Shown here one piece after another: positions 49,896 to 59,158 of a DNA stretch of 64,000 nucleotides; within the stretch, counting starts at the first letter, position 1; the number at the start of each line of letters is the position of its first letter. The stretch spans positions 2,418,001 to 2,482,000 of the forward strand of contig NZ_CP183878.1 in NCBI RefSeq assembly GCF_048572895.1, given 5' to 3'. The translations under genes were made by a program, and so were the position numbers. The notes below the pieces were generated by a model, which saw nothing but the letters and a program-made list of their open reading frames with translations, was not told where the DNA came from and did not search any database. The stretch comes from Psychrobacillus sp048572895. GTDB lineage: Bacteria; Bacillota; Bacilli; Bacillales_A; Planococcaceae.

Positions 49896-52226
49896 TTATG
49901 CCTCCTCTAGAGCCAGTTGAAGCACCTCTTCAGCATCGGAAACAAAATGGAATGTTAATACTTCACGAACACTTTCTGGTATATCTTCAATATCGCGCTC
50001 GTTGTCTGCCGGACAAATAATTGTCGTCAAACCTGCACGATGTGCACTTAGTGTTTTTTCTTTCAAACCGCCGATAGGTAATACTCGACCTCTTAATGTA
50101 ACTTCCCCAGTCATACCGACTTCGCGTTTTATTGGACGCTTAGACAGCGCAGAGACTAGTGCAGTAACTATTGTAACCCCTGCCGAAGGACCATCCTTCG
50201 GAACAGCACCCTCTGGAACATGAATATGGATATCTTTATCTTTATAAAATGTTGGATCAATTCCAAAGTCCTCTGCTTTTGAACGCACATAAGATAATGC
50301 CGTTTGCGCAGATTCCTTCATCACATCTCCGAGCTTACCAGTTAATTGGAGCTTGCCGGTTCCTGCAGACAATGAAACTTCAATTTGTAGAGTATCTCCA
50401 CCTACAGATGTATAAGCAAGACCTGTAGCCACTCCTATTTGATTTTCTGTTTCAGCTTGTCCGTACCTAAATTTTCGTTTACCTATAATATCTTCAAGGT
50501 TTTTTGTTGTAATCGAAACACGTTTTTTATCACCCGATACAATTTGAAGTGCTGCTTTACGGCAAAGATTTGCCAGTACTCGCTCCAAACTACGCACTCC
50601 AGCTTCCCTGGTATAATGGCGGATTACATCCAGTAACGTATCATCTTTAAGTTGCAGCTGACTTTTTGTTAGGCCATGCTCTTTCAGCTGTTTTGGTAAT
50701 AAATGATTTTTAGCAATAGAGAGTTTTTCTATTTCCGTATAGCCCGCAATTGATATAATCTCCATACGATCACGTAATGGCCCTGGAATAGTACTTAGAT
50801 CATTTGCAGTTGCGATGAAAAGGACATTAGATAAATCATATGTCTCTTCTATATAATGATCACTAAATGTATTATTTTGCTCAGGATCTAAAACCTCTAG
50901 CATTGCAGCGGAGGGATCTCCTCTGAAGTCATTGGACATTTTATCTATTTCATCTAGTAAAAATAACGGGTTAATCGTACCAGCTTTTTTCATCCCTTGA
51001 ATAATACGTCCGGGCATAGAGCCTACATAGGTTCTTCGATGACCTCGAATTTCAGATTCATCCCGGACACCTCCGAGTGAAATACGAACAAAGTTACGCC
51101 CTAAAGATTCAGCAATAGATTTAGCCAAAGAGGTCTTACCAACACCAGGAGGACCTGCTAAACAAAGAATTGGACCTCTTAAGGATTTCGTTAACTGCCT
51201 CACAGCCAGATACTCTAACACACGCTCTTTAACAGACTCTAACCCATCATGGTCTCTATCCAATATTCGTTCGGAACGTTTTATATTTAACTGGTCTTCT
51301 GTAGCTTTAGTCCATGGGATAGAGACAATCCAATCGATGTAATTTCGTATTACACCACTTTCCGGAGCCTGTGTAGGAAGCTTTTCATAGCGATCTAATT
51401 CTTTTAAAACATTCTTTTTTGTTTCTTCAGGTAAGCCCGCTTTATCAATTCTTTTTTTCATTTCGGCTACTTCGCCTGTTTTTCCTTCTTTATCTCCCAG
51501 CTCTGTTTGAATAGCCTTCATCTGCTCGCGAAGATAGAACTCTTTTTGTGTTCTTTCCATCGCATGCTTGACCCTTGTATTTATTTTCTTTTCTAGGTCT
51601 AATATTTCTTGTTCATTGTACAGACGAGAGATTAACCATTCTAAGCGCTCTTTGACATCCATTATTTCTAATATTTCCTGTTTACCAGCAATTTTCAAAG
51701 GTAGATGAGAAGCAACCATATCTGCCAAACGACCAGGTTCTTCGATATCAGTAACTGAATTGAACGTTTCTTCGGAGACACTCTTAGATGATTTTGAATA
51801 CTTCCCAAAATTATGTACTAGCGTACGCATGAGTGCCTCGTCTTCTTGATCTGCTTTTTCCGGTTCAATAAATGCAGTAACAGAAACCTCGTCAAATGTA
51901 TCAAGATGATTAAAATCATCCCAAATAGCACGTTGTAATCCTTCTACTAAAACCCTCATCGTACCATTCGGCAACTTAACCATTTGTTTTACCTTCGCAA
52001 TTATGCCCACATCATACAGATCTGACATATTGGGTTTTTCCAAATTCATATCTCTTTGAACAGAAAGAAATAATTTTTCCTCCCGAATCATTGCCTCATT
52101 AAGTGCAGCGATAGAACGCTCTCGTCCAACATCTACATGTAGAATCATCGTTGGATAAACTAATAAACCTCTTAGAGGCAGTACTGGATAAAATACTTTT
52201 TCTTCTTTAGTCATTTGGATAGTCAC
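49896..52226 (-). CDS. lon: ATP-dependent protease LonA
   Basis: A 776-residue LonA: N-terminal substrate-binding LAN domain (VLPLRGLLVYPTMILHVDVGR), coiled coil (KEFYLREQMKAIQTELGDKEG), AAA+ module with GPPGVGKTSLAKSIA and FLLDEIDKM, and the C-terminal protease with the catalytic serine in PKDGPSAGVTIVTAL and lysine in LKEKTLSAHRAG. It degrades damaged and regulatory proteins. The membrane or forespore-type LonB that lies between clpX and lonA in B. subtilis is absent here. No CtsR box is evident upstream. Confidence 0.97.
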   Translation of the reverse strand: MTIQMTKEEKVFYPVLPLRGLLVYPTMILHVDVGRERSIAALNEAMIREEKLFLSVQRDMNLEKPNMSDLYDVGIIAKVKQMVKLPNGTMRVLVEGLQRAIWDDFNHLDTFDEVSVTAFIEPEKADQEDEALMRTLVHNFGKYSKSSKSVSEETFNSVTDIEEPGRLADMVASHLPLKIAGKQEILEIMDVKERLEWLISRLYNEQEILDLEKKINTRVKHAMERTQKEFYLREQMKAIQTELGDKEGKTGEVAEMKKRIDKAGLPEETKKNVLKELDRYEKLPTQAPESGVIRNYIDWIVSIPWTKATEDQLNIKRSERILDRDHDGLESVKERVLEYLAVRQLTKSLRGPILCLAGPPGVGKTSLAKSIAESLGRNFVRISLGGVRDESEIRGHRRTYVGSMPGRIIQGMKKAGTINPLFLLDEIDKMSNDFRGDPSAAMLEVLDPEQNNTFSDHYIEETYDLSNVLFIATANDLSTIPGPLRDRMEIISIAGYTEIEKLSIAKNHLLPKQLKEHGLTKSQLQLKDDTLLDVIRHYTREAGVRSLERVLANLCRKAALQIVSGDKKRVSITTKNLEDIIGKRKFRYGQAETENQIGVATGLAYTSVGGDTLQIEVSLSAGTGKLQLTGKLGDVMKESAQTALSYVRSKAEDFGIDPTFYKDKDIHIHVPEGAVPKDGPSAGVTIVTALVSALSKRPIKREVGMTGEVTLRGRVLPIGGLKEKTLSAHRAGLTTIICPADNERDIEDIPESVREVLTFHFVSDAEEVLQLALEEA

Positions 52227-52293
52227 CTCCAGCTTATTCTGTGCGAATAATTCATTAATAATGCCTTAATTAATAAATGTTCTTATTAAGTTG

Positions 52294-52347
52294 AAAAAGC
52301 TGACATCCTTGCACACGCTGAGCACGCGCAGATTGGAAGCCAGCTTT
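52294..52347 (-). terminator. Terminator after clpX
   Basis: Arms AAAGCTG / CAGCTTT with an internally structured loop and a five-T tail on the minus strand, located in the clpX-lon gap. Confidence 0.65.
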
Positions 52348-52359
52348 GTCAATGGCTAA

Positions 52360-53637
52360 TTAAGCCGATGTTTTTTCATTGTCTTTTTCTAATTCTGTGC
52401 CATCCTCTAATAATAGTTTAGGTTTGGCTTTATCTGTAATAGATTCTTTTGTAATTATACATTCTACAATATCGTCCCTTGAAGGTAATTCAAACATTAC
52501 ATCAAGCATGATATTTTCAATAATTGAACGTAGACCACGGGCACCAGTTTTACGTTCGATTGCTTCTTTCGCAATAGCTTCTAATGCACCATCATCAAAT
52601 GTTAGCTTTACATTATCCAATTCAATCATTTTTTGATATTGCTTAGCAAGTGCATTTTTTGGCTCTGTTAGAATTTGAACTAATGCATCCACGTCCAATT
52701 GTTCTAAGCTAGCGAGTACTGGTAAACGTCCGATGAATTCTGGTATCAAACCGAATTTCAATAAATCTTCTGGAATTAGTTGAGAAAGTACCGAACCTTC
52801 TGCAACTTCCACTTTGTTAGGATCTGCTCCGAAACCAATTACTTTTTCGCCTAAACGACGTTTAATAATTTGTTCGATGCCATCAAAAGCTCCACCAACA
52901 ACGAATAAGATATTCGTTGTATCAATTTGTAAAAACTCTTGATGAGGATGCTTACGACCACCTTGTGGCGGAACGCTGGCTACAGTACCTTCTAAAATTT
53001 TTAGGAGTGCTTGTTGTACTCCTTCACCAGAAACATCACGTGTAATAGATGGGTTCTCGGATTTACGAGCAACTTTATCTATTTCATCAATATATATAAT
53101 CCCTTTTTCAGCACGCTCGATATCATAGTCAGCTGATTGAATTAGTTTTAAAAGGATATTCTCAACATCTTCTCCCACATATCCTGCTTCTGTTAACGAA
53201 GTTGCATCTGCAATTGCAAATGGAACGTTAAGGATTCTTGCAAGTGTTTGTGCTAATAATGTTTTACCACTACCAGTTGGGCCTATTAATACTATATTAG
53301 ATTTAGCTAATTCTACTTCATCGATTACGCTATTGGAATTGATGCGTTTGTAATGATTATAAACAGCAACTGCAAGTGATTTTTTTGCTCGTTCTTGTCC
53401 AATTACATATTCATCTAAAATAGCTAAAATTTCTTTTGGTTTTGGAACTTCTTTAAACTCTACTTCTTCTTCAATTCCTAGCTCTTCTTCTACAATTTCA
53501 GAACAAAGATCGATACATTCGTCACAAATGTATACGCCAGGTCCTGCTACTAACTTACGAACTTGTTCTTGTGGTTTACCACAAAAAGAACATTTTAAGT
53601 TCCCTTTTTCATCATTGAATTTGAACAAAATATTCAC
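52360..53637 (-). CDS. clpX: ATP-dependent Clp protease ATP-binding subunit ClpX
   Basis: Unfoldase that feeds ClpP. The 425-residue protein has the N-terminal zinc-binding domain (CSFCGKPQEQ ... CDECIDLC), Walker A GPTGSGKTLLAQ, Walker B IIYIDEIDK, the pore loop GYVGEDVE, and IGFGAD, the ClpP-docking loop. It follows tig after a hairpin-containing gap, in the conserved tig-clpX-lon order. Confidence 0.96.
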   Translation of the reverse strand: MNILFKFNDEKGNLKCSFCGKPQEQVRKLVAGPGVYICDECIDLCSEIVEEELGIEEEVEFKEVPKPKEILAILDEYVIGQERAKKSLAVAVYNHYKRINSNSVIDEVELAKSNIVLIGPTGSGKTLLAQTLARILNVPFAIADATSLTEAGYVGEDVENILLKLIQSADYDIERAEKGIIYIDEIDKVARKSENPSITRDVSGEGVQQALLKILEGTVASVPPQGGRKHPHQEFLQIDTTNILFVVGGAFDGIEQIIKRRLGEKVIGFGADPNKVEVAEGSVLSQLIPEDLLKFGLIPEFIGRLPVLASLEQLDVDALVQILTEPKNALAKQYQKMIELDNVKLTFDDGALEAIAKEAIERKTGARGLRSIIENIMLDVMFELPSRDDIVECIITKESITDKAKPKLLLEDGTELEKDNEKTSA

Positions 53638-53730
53638 CCCTATTCAAGCAATTATGTTACAAGATTCTCTTCAAGTAATCAAATAATACGTTTAAGTATG
53701 TATTTTAATATATAAAATGCTATGTATATG

Positions 53731-53771
53731 ATAGAACAAGGCACAGTTTTAAGTGCTGTACCTTGTTCTAT
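53731..53771. terminator. Hairpin between tig and clpX
   Basis: Sixteen-bp arms ATAGAACAAGGcACAG / CTGTaCCTTGTTCTAT pair with a single G-U position around a 9-nt loop. There is no T-run, so it may act as a partial terminator or mRNA-stabilising hairpin between the two genes. Confidence 0.6.
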
Positions 53772-53797
53772 TTGTATTAATCACGTATTGACTTGAA

Positions 53798-55090
53798 TTA
53801 AGAAATTTTAGCGTTTTCCACTAAGAATTCAACTGTTTTTTGGAAACGTAAGTCGTTTGCAAGAACGTCTGTACCACCAAGTGCACGTTTAATATCTTCA
53901 AGCTTCATATTGAACTGTGCGCTCATTTTTTCAAGTTCTGCATCGATATCTTCTTCAGATGCTTCAATTTTCTCTTCTTTTGCAATTGCTTCAAGTGTCA
54001 ATGAAACTTTTACGCGACTTTTAGCATCTTCTGTCATTTGAGTACGTAAAGCTTCTTCGTCTTGACCTGAGAATTGATAGTAAAGATCTAAATTCATACC
54101 TTGTTGCTCTAAACGTTGACCAAATTCTTGTAACATGCGGTCCGTTTCAGATTTGATCATTGCTTCAGGGATATCAATTGTTGCATTTTCTGCAGCAGCT
54201 TCCACTAATGTATCACGAAGTGTTTGAGCAGCCAATTGTTTTTTCTCTTCAGCAGTTGCTTCTTTTAGTTTAGTACGTAAAGCGTCGATACCTTCTACTT
54301 CAGCATCTACTTCTTTAGCAAAGTCATCATTAAGTTCAGGTAATTCTTTACCTTTAACTTCTTTAACAGTTACTTTAAATGTAGCAGATTTCCCTGCTAA
54401 CTCAGCAGCATGGTATTCTTCTGGGAATGTTACTTCAACATCTTTTGCATCTCCAGTTTTAGCACCAACTAATTGTTCTTCGAAACCAGGAATGAAAGAA
54501 TTAGAACCGATTTCTAGTGGATAATCTGTTCCAGCTCCACCTTCAAAAGCTTCTCCATCAACAAATCCTTCGAAGTCGATTACTGCAGTATCGCCATCAA
54601 TGATTGCATCTTCTTTTACTACTAATTCAGCTAAACGAGTTTGATTACTTTTTAATTGCTCATCGATTTCTTCGTCAGTTACAGTTTCTTCTAATTTAGT
54701 TACTTCAAGACCTTTATAGTCACCTAAAGTTACTTCTGGTTTTACAACAACTTTAGCAGTGAAAACTAAAGGCTGTCCTTTTTCCATTGTTACGACATCT
54801 ATTTCTGGTTGATCTACTGGGTCAATCCCAGCGTCTTCAACAGCATGCCCATAAGCATGTGGAAGAATGATATCTAATGCATCTTGGAATAGTGATTCTA
54901 CACCATACATTTTTTCGAACATTTGACGAGGCATTTTCCCTTTACGGAAACCAGGCACGTTAATTTGTTTAACTACTTTTTTAAACGCTTGATCTAATCC
55001 TTTTGCTACTTCCTCTGCAGTAACTTCTACAGTAAGTAAACCATTATTACCTTCTTGTTTTTCCCATTTTACAGTCTGATCCATTGACAT
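53798..55090 (-). CDS. tig: Trigger factor chaperone
   Basis: Ribosome-associated chaperone and peptidyl-prolyl isomerase. The 430-residue protein has the ribosome-binding signature VPGFRKGKMPRQMFEK near residue 45, an FKBP-like PPIase domain (DTAVIDFEGFVDGEAFEGG, GFEEQLVGAKTGD) and the helical C-terminal domain. The ATG chosen gives MSMDQTVKWEKQEGN and lies 7 nt after GGAGGT; a TTG five codons upstream is part of that site. Confidence 0.96.
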   Translation of the reverse strand: MSMDQTVKWEKQEGNNGLLTVEVTAEEVAKGLDQAFKKVVKQINVPGFRKGKMPRQMFEKMYGVESLFQDALDIILPHAYGHAVEDAGIDPVDQPEIDVVTMEKGQPLVFTAKVVVKPEVTLGDYKGLEVTKLEETVTDEEIDEQLKSNQTRLAELVVKEDAIIDGDTAVIDFEGFVDGEAFEGGAGTDYPLEIGSNSFIPGFEEQLVGAKTGDAKDVEVTFPEEYHAAELAGKSATFKVTVKEVKGKELPELNDDFAKEVDAEVEGIDALRTKLKEATAEEKKQLAAQTLRDTLVEAAAENATIDIPEAMIKSETDRMLQEFGQRLEQQGMNLDLYYQFSGQDEEALRTQMTEDAKSRVKVSLTLEAIAKEEKIEASEEDIDAELEKMSAQFNMKLEDIKRALGGTDVLANDLRFQKTVEFLVENAKIS

Positions 55091-55214
55091 ATATTCTACC
55101 TCCAAATGATAATTTACAATAATTTAGCAGTCTGCGTACAATCATACAGAACAGTTTTTCACTAATTATATTGACAACTTGTATATTATAGCATAGATGA
55201 CTAGAGTTTCAACA

Positions 55215-56213
55215 TTATTCATAACTCAAAAGTTCTAGTGATTCTTCCAATACTATGAGTAACTCAAAGAACTCATCTGATCGCAATTCTCGATTACCAA
55301 ATAACACATCCACATATTCAATATATCTTTTTGCTACTATTTCATTAGTATATCCTACCCAATCAAATGGAAACAAGGTATAAGCATGTCGATGAACCAT
55401 TTCCAACGTCATTTGAAGCTTAGTTGGATCTTTTTCTAAAGAATTCTCGATATATCGTTTTATAGGTTCTACTCGATCTACTGCAGTAAGTTCTGGTGGT
55501 GCTGTTGGAATGACAGTTTCTTTAAAACCAAATTTTTCAACGGTAACTTCACTGTCCACTCCAGCCGCACCAAGTAGTAAAAGAGCAAGTGATTTAATAG
55601 TAGGGATTATATCAGGGCTTTCGATTATTGTGATGATTTCCTTAGTAATTTCTAGGGTATCTATTTGAAATGCCTCTTGTAATAATTGTTCCTGCATGCC
55701 ATAAGGTAGTTTTATAAAGTGATTTAGCTCGAACTGTTCACTATCAAAGTTGGTTTGCACTTCTTCATCTGACGAATATGTATGATCTGTTAACATCTTG
55801 ATGCTTAGTTCTTTTAGTTGTTTAAAATTTTTCTTTTGTTGAAAAGTATATGTCGAATCTTTCATTAACTCATTTAACACTTCGTTTAGTTGTTTGTAAT
55901 CCTTTAGATCAAGTAAAATAGTCAAATATAATTCTATTACCTGCTCAAAAAATGGAGACTTTTTTTCGTAAAGAGTTTCACATATTTTTTTCGCATCCAG
56001 TGCTCTGCCTGTTTCTAGTAATGAAAGGATATACACGCTTTGTACCATATCACTCAATTCTTGATATTTGTTAGCCTCATCAAAACAAGACACCGCTTCC
56101 GAAAAATTGTTCTCTTCAGCAAGTTTAAGTCCGTTTTCAACATAATTTTCAATCATTCCGGGAAATAAAATGACGTTTTCATCCTTTAAAATTGGATGAT
56201 TCTTTTTTTTCAA
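55215..56213 (-). CDS. ysoA: TPR-repeat protein YsoA
   Basis: A 332-residue cytoplasmic helical protein with tetratricopeptide-like repeats in the first half (NYVENGLKLAEENNFSEAVSCFDEANK, YILSLLETGRALDAKKICETLYEKK, YLTILLDLKDYKQLNEVLNEL). It lies just upstream of tig, where B. subtilis has ysoA, a hydrolase-annotated TPR protein of unclear role. No catalytic motif is visible. Function unknown. Confidence 0.75.
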   Translation of the reverse strand: MKKKNHPILKDENVILFPGMIENYVENGLKLAEENNFSEAVSCFDEANKYQELSDMVQSVYILSLLETGRALDAKKICETLYEKKSPFFEQVIELYLTILLDLKDYKQLNEVLNELMKDSTYTFQQKKNFKQLKELSIKMLTDHTYSSDEEVQTNFDSEQFELNHFIKLPYGMQEQLLQEAFQIDTLEITKEIITIIESPDIIPTIKSLALLLLGAAGVDSEVTVEKFGFKETVIPTAPPELTAVDRVEPIKRYIENSLEKDPTKLQMTLEMVHRHAYTLFPFDWVGYTNEIVAKRYIEYVDVLFGNRELRSDEFFELLIVLEESLELLSYE

Positions 56214-56316
56214 CGTATTTCGCCACCTTCACTAGCTAATCTATATACTTAATTATATATACTATATCATTTTTTCTTTATGCACAGATACTATCTGCTA
56301 GAAATTTTGAATTGAA

Positions 56317-56360
56317 CAAAAGAGATGCGCCTAATCGGCGTTTGATCAGGTGCATCTCTT
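56317..56360 (-). terminator. Terminator after the 58-residue protein gene
   Basis: Stem AGAGATGCacCTgAT / ATtAGgcGCATCTCT (two mismatches) followed by TTTT on the minus strand. Confidence 0.7.
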
Positions 56361-56377
56361 TACACTTGTCTAAATAA

Positions 56378-56554
56378 TCATCGACGTAAGCCACCGTCTT
56401 CTTCTGTACTGATCGTATCTTCTTTGTAACTTCTATCTTCTTGTCCATTTTTATCGTTTTCTTTTCTTGTTTCTATTTCTTCGATTTTACTCGGTTGTTC
56501 CTGAGTAGTGTTAGGATCTTCATCGTATCGCTTCTCTTCATTTTGGTTAGGCAT
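56378..56554 (-). CDS. Small highly charged hydrophilic protein
   Basis: A 58-residue product starting MPNQNEEKRYDEDPNTTQEQ and ending STEEDGGLRR, with roughly half of residues charged, no hydrophobic core and no cysteine. The ATG follows GAGGAGAG at 8 nt, and a terminator follows the stop, so it looks like a real single-gene transcript. The composition suggests an intrinsically disordered protein, possibly a spore or stress protein; I recognise no family. Confidence 0.6.
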   Translation of the reverse strand: MPNQNEEKRYDEDPNTTQEQPSKIEEIETRKENDKNGQEDRSYKEDTISTEEDGGLRR

Positions 56555-56673
56555 TTTAATTTCTCTCCTCTTTTATAAATTTTATATTTTGTATAGTTAA
56601 TGGATTCCCTATCTTTATAGTTATAAACAAATTGTGCTGTTTTTCGTTATAAAATATTTTATAATTACTAACT

Positions 56674-56706
56674 AAAAAGGACAAATCGCATTTCGACGAT
56701 TTGTCC
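56674..56706 (-). terminator. Orphan terminator
   Basis: Perfect 10-bp stem GGACAAATCG / CGATTTGTCC with an 8-nt loop and five T on the minus strand. It stands downstream of a decayed gene and may be its original terminator. The rest of 56555-56880 shows no gene. Confidence 0.75.
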
Positions 56707-56882
56707 AGTATTGCATGCAAAATCATAGTATATGAGATTCAGAAATAATGTAGAACTATTCTATATGTGACCCTGTCAGTTGATAAACCTATAAAAAACA
56801 CAAAAAAACCACCTCCAGCTAGAAAGGGGATTTTTATCGTTTTATATATTAGCAACTCCGGTTCCTCTTGACCAAATTAGAA

Positions 56883-57259
56883 AGTAATAACACCTAGGAC
56901 AATTGCCGCTACAATCTTTACAAAACATGATCCTAATGCCCACTTAATAATAAACTTTTGGTGGTCTCCACCTCCCGATTTTCAACGATAATATCCGCTG
57001 CATTAACCTGATCTCTTACTTGTTCAGTAATTGGCCTAAATTTAGTTTCTAACTCTTTTTTGTCAATTGCATCCTGAATCTCAGGCATTAGAGAAATCGA
57101 CTTTGCCGATTGCAAAGCTAATTGTTTCACATGATTCCTAGTATCAACTGATTACAGGTAAGCAAATATGCTTGCAAGTAGAATAATGATTAACAGAAAT
57201 TAGCGTACTAATTAGTCCTAATATTTTCGTTTGTAATGGGGATTTTTAAGTTTATTCAT
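56883..57259 (-). pseudogene. Decayed sensor histidine kinase fragment
   Basis: A good start (ATG 8 nt after AAAGGAG) opens MNKLKNPHYKRKY and stops. In shifted frames the text continues as KILGLISTLIS and, after more stops, QLALQSAKSISLMPEIQDAI ... EQVRDQVNAADIIVENREV, which resembles the membrane and extracytoplasmic sensor region of CitA/DcuS/DctS-type histidine kinases. Further on, in another frame, comes GDHQKFIIKWALGSCFVKIV then a stop. At least two frameshifts and the absence of any kinase domain mark it as a pseudogene, perhaps fused to a piece of another gene by deletion. Confidence 0.6.
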
Positions 57260-57364
57260 TGTCAGAACTCCTTTCTTAATATAACCATTCTTTTAATCAT
57301 AGCATTTCCACAAACTAATTAATAACGTATAGCGACCTCTTAACAGATACTGATTTGTAGACAC

Positions 57365-57401
57365 AAAAAAACCTCCTAATCATGAATTAGAAGTTTTTTT
57401 T
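57365..57401 (-). terminator. Terminator after tRNA-Arg copy 1
   Basis: Stem CTTCTAAT / ATTAGGAG (one mismatch) with a short loop and seven T on the minus strand, just past the tRNA 3' end. Confidence 0.75.
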
Positions 57402-57418
57402 GATACAATACTAAATTA

Positions 57419-57498
<80 letters not shown>

Positions 57499-57701
57499 TT
57501 TCCCTTAAAGAATACAAGCTTTTTTGATGATGTAGGAATTCTTACTTTTTTAGAACAAAACTACCTACTTTAAATATACTATCACTAAGTTCAACTTGAT
57601 GAAAGATATTTTTTTAGATAATCATTTAATTCTAGCATACAATGTTTGGCTCTGGTGAGTTTTGATAATGAAGTCCGACTCACTTCCAGAATAAAAGCAT
57701 A

Positions 57702-57733
57702 AGAAAAAGAACCTCTAAATAGGACTTCTTTTT
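57702..57733 (-). terminator. Terminator after the EVE-HNH gene
   Basis: Imperfect hairpin AAAGAAGTCCT / AGAGGTTCTTT with T-rich tail directly past the stop codon on the minus strand. Confidence 0.5.
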
Positions 57734-58651
57734 CTAATGAAATATATTCTTTTTATGCCATTTGAAATACGGTTTATTCTCTTCATATCGAGAAATCTTC
57801 TTTTTCGGATTGATATTATAAATTATATAATCTTCCTCTGGAATAGAAGAAGAAATATGTAGTCTACCTCCTCCATCAAATGCTATATAACCTTTACTAT
57901 ATAAAGCATCATGATTACAGCAGAGGAGCACACCGTTATAAGGATCTATTCTCTCCTTATGTGTACTGTCTTTCCAAGGCTTAGAGGGACTTGCTAGAAG
58001 CAAATCAGGTAGCTCAATATCACATAATGCACATTTATTTTCCCACAAAGCCAATAAGTTTTCCCTAAACTTCTTTCGACCTTTGCGGATCATTAATTTT
58101 ACTTCAGATTCCATTTCAGCAATCATTGGAATCAATGTATTACGCTCGGTGCGGCGTACTGTACCTATTGCTAATTCAAGCTGCTCCACATCTATTTGAT
58201 AGATATTCAGATCACTTATAAGTTCTAATAATTTTATTACAAGTTGTTCATTACAAGGATACAAATAACCCGGGTTTCCATTACCATCCTGTTGAAATGG
58301 TGAGTACTTTATGGGGAGCAGCGTTACAATCTCATTGAAGTTTGAATGGATATTCAGAGGCTCTTCTAATTCATGATATTCTAACTCCACTAAATAACTG
58401 TTATCAGCCAAGTGCTTCTGATTTTCCATAGCTGAAGACTTAGAAATTACCTGACATCCAGTTTTAGCAACGCTAATTGCAACAATATTTCCTTTGACAT
58501 AATGAAAGATGCGGTCCCCTTCATTTACTTCCTTCATTCTCAGCCAAGAATGGGGTACTTGTCCTCCACTATCTTGTTGTAGAGACCAAATAATACCTAA
58601 TTCTCTTTCCTCTTGATATGTTTCTCCTTGCATGACGACAAAGCTTTTCAT
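57734..58651 (-). CDS. EVE/PUA-like domain fused to HNH endonuclease, probable modification-dependent restriction enzyme
   Basis: A 305-residue protein. The N-terminal part (KSFVVMQGETYQEERELGIIW ... VPHSWLRMKEVNEGDRIFHYVKGNIVAISVA) has the look of an EVE/PUA-like modified-base reader; the C-terminal part is an HNH_2-type nuclease (LLALWENKCALCDIELPDLL, DPYNGVLLCCNHDALYSKGYI). Such fusions occur in type IV-like restriction systems. Where relatives have AS-H-x-KPW, this protein reads ASPSKPW, so the first catalytic His seems replaced by Pro (a CAC-to-CCC change would do it). The gene stands alone between two identical tRNA genes and has its own hairpin terminator. Confidence 0.75.
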   Translation of the reverse strand: MKSFVVMQGETYQEERELGIIWSLQQDSGGQVPHSWLRMKEVNEGDRIFHYVKGNIVAISVAKTGCQVISKSSAMENQKHLADNSYLVELEYHELEEPLNIHSNFNEIVTLLPIKYSPFQQDGNGNPGYLYPCNEQLVIKLLELISDLNIYQIDVEQLELAIGTVRRTERNTLIPMIAEMESEVKLMIRKGRKKFRENLLALWENKCALCDIELPDLLLASPSKPWKDSTHKERIDPYNGVLLCCNHDALYSKGYIAFDGGGRLHISSSIPEEDYIIYNINPKKKISRYEENKPYFKWHKKNIFH

Positions 58652-58901
58652 TTATAGAACACTCCCTAAATTACAGTTCAATTCCAATATCTCAAAAACC
58701 TATTCTTATTCGTAATTTAAACCATTTCCCTAGTTATAAAAATCCTTTCGTTAGTTGGGAAGACGATTCATATCTTCACTTTGATATAACAGCATTGCAA
58801 TGAATTCTTAATCCAATTATAGCATCTCAGCTACGAATGGGTTACGTTAAAAAATGCTTGAAGATAGTCTCGTGTCATACTTTGCAGAAAATGACAGGTA
58901 T

Positions 58902-58948
58902 AAAAAAAGGGACTAAGTCTCTTGGACCGAAGCCCCGACTTAATCCCT
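58902..58948 (-). terminator. Terminator after tRNA-Arg copy 2
   Basis: Twelve-bp stem AGGGATTAAGTC / GACTTAGTCCCT (one G-U pair) and seven T on the minus strand. The remaining 58652-58900 stretch upstream of the EVE-HNH gene shows no further gene or clear promoter. Confidence 0.85.
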
Positions 58949-58998
58949 ACCTAATCACAAATCCTTGTTTACTAAGAATTCATAACCTTTATTAAAGT

Positions 58999-59078
<80 letters not shown>

Positions 59079-59158
59079 CTCCCCCACCTAAACTGATAGG
59101 AAAGACAAGATTTATTATATAATGATAACAAAGATAAGTCAACACTATTTCAAAAAAA

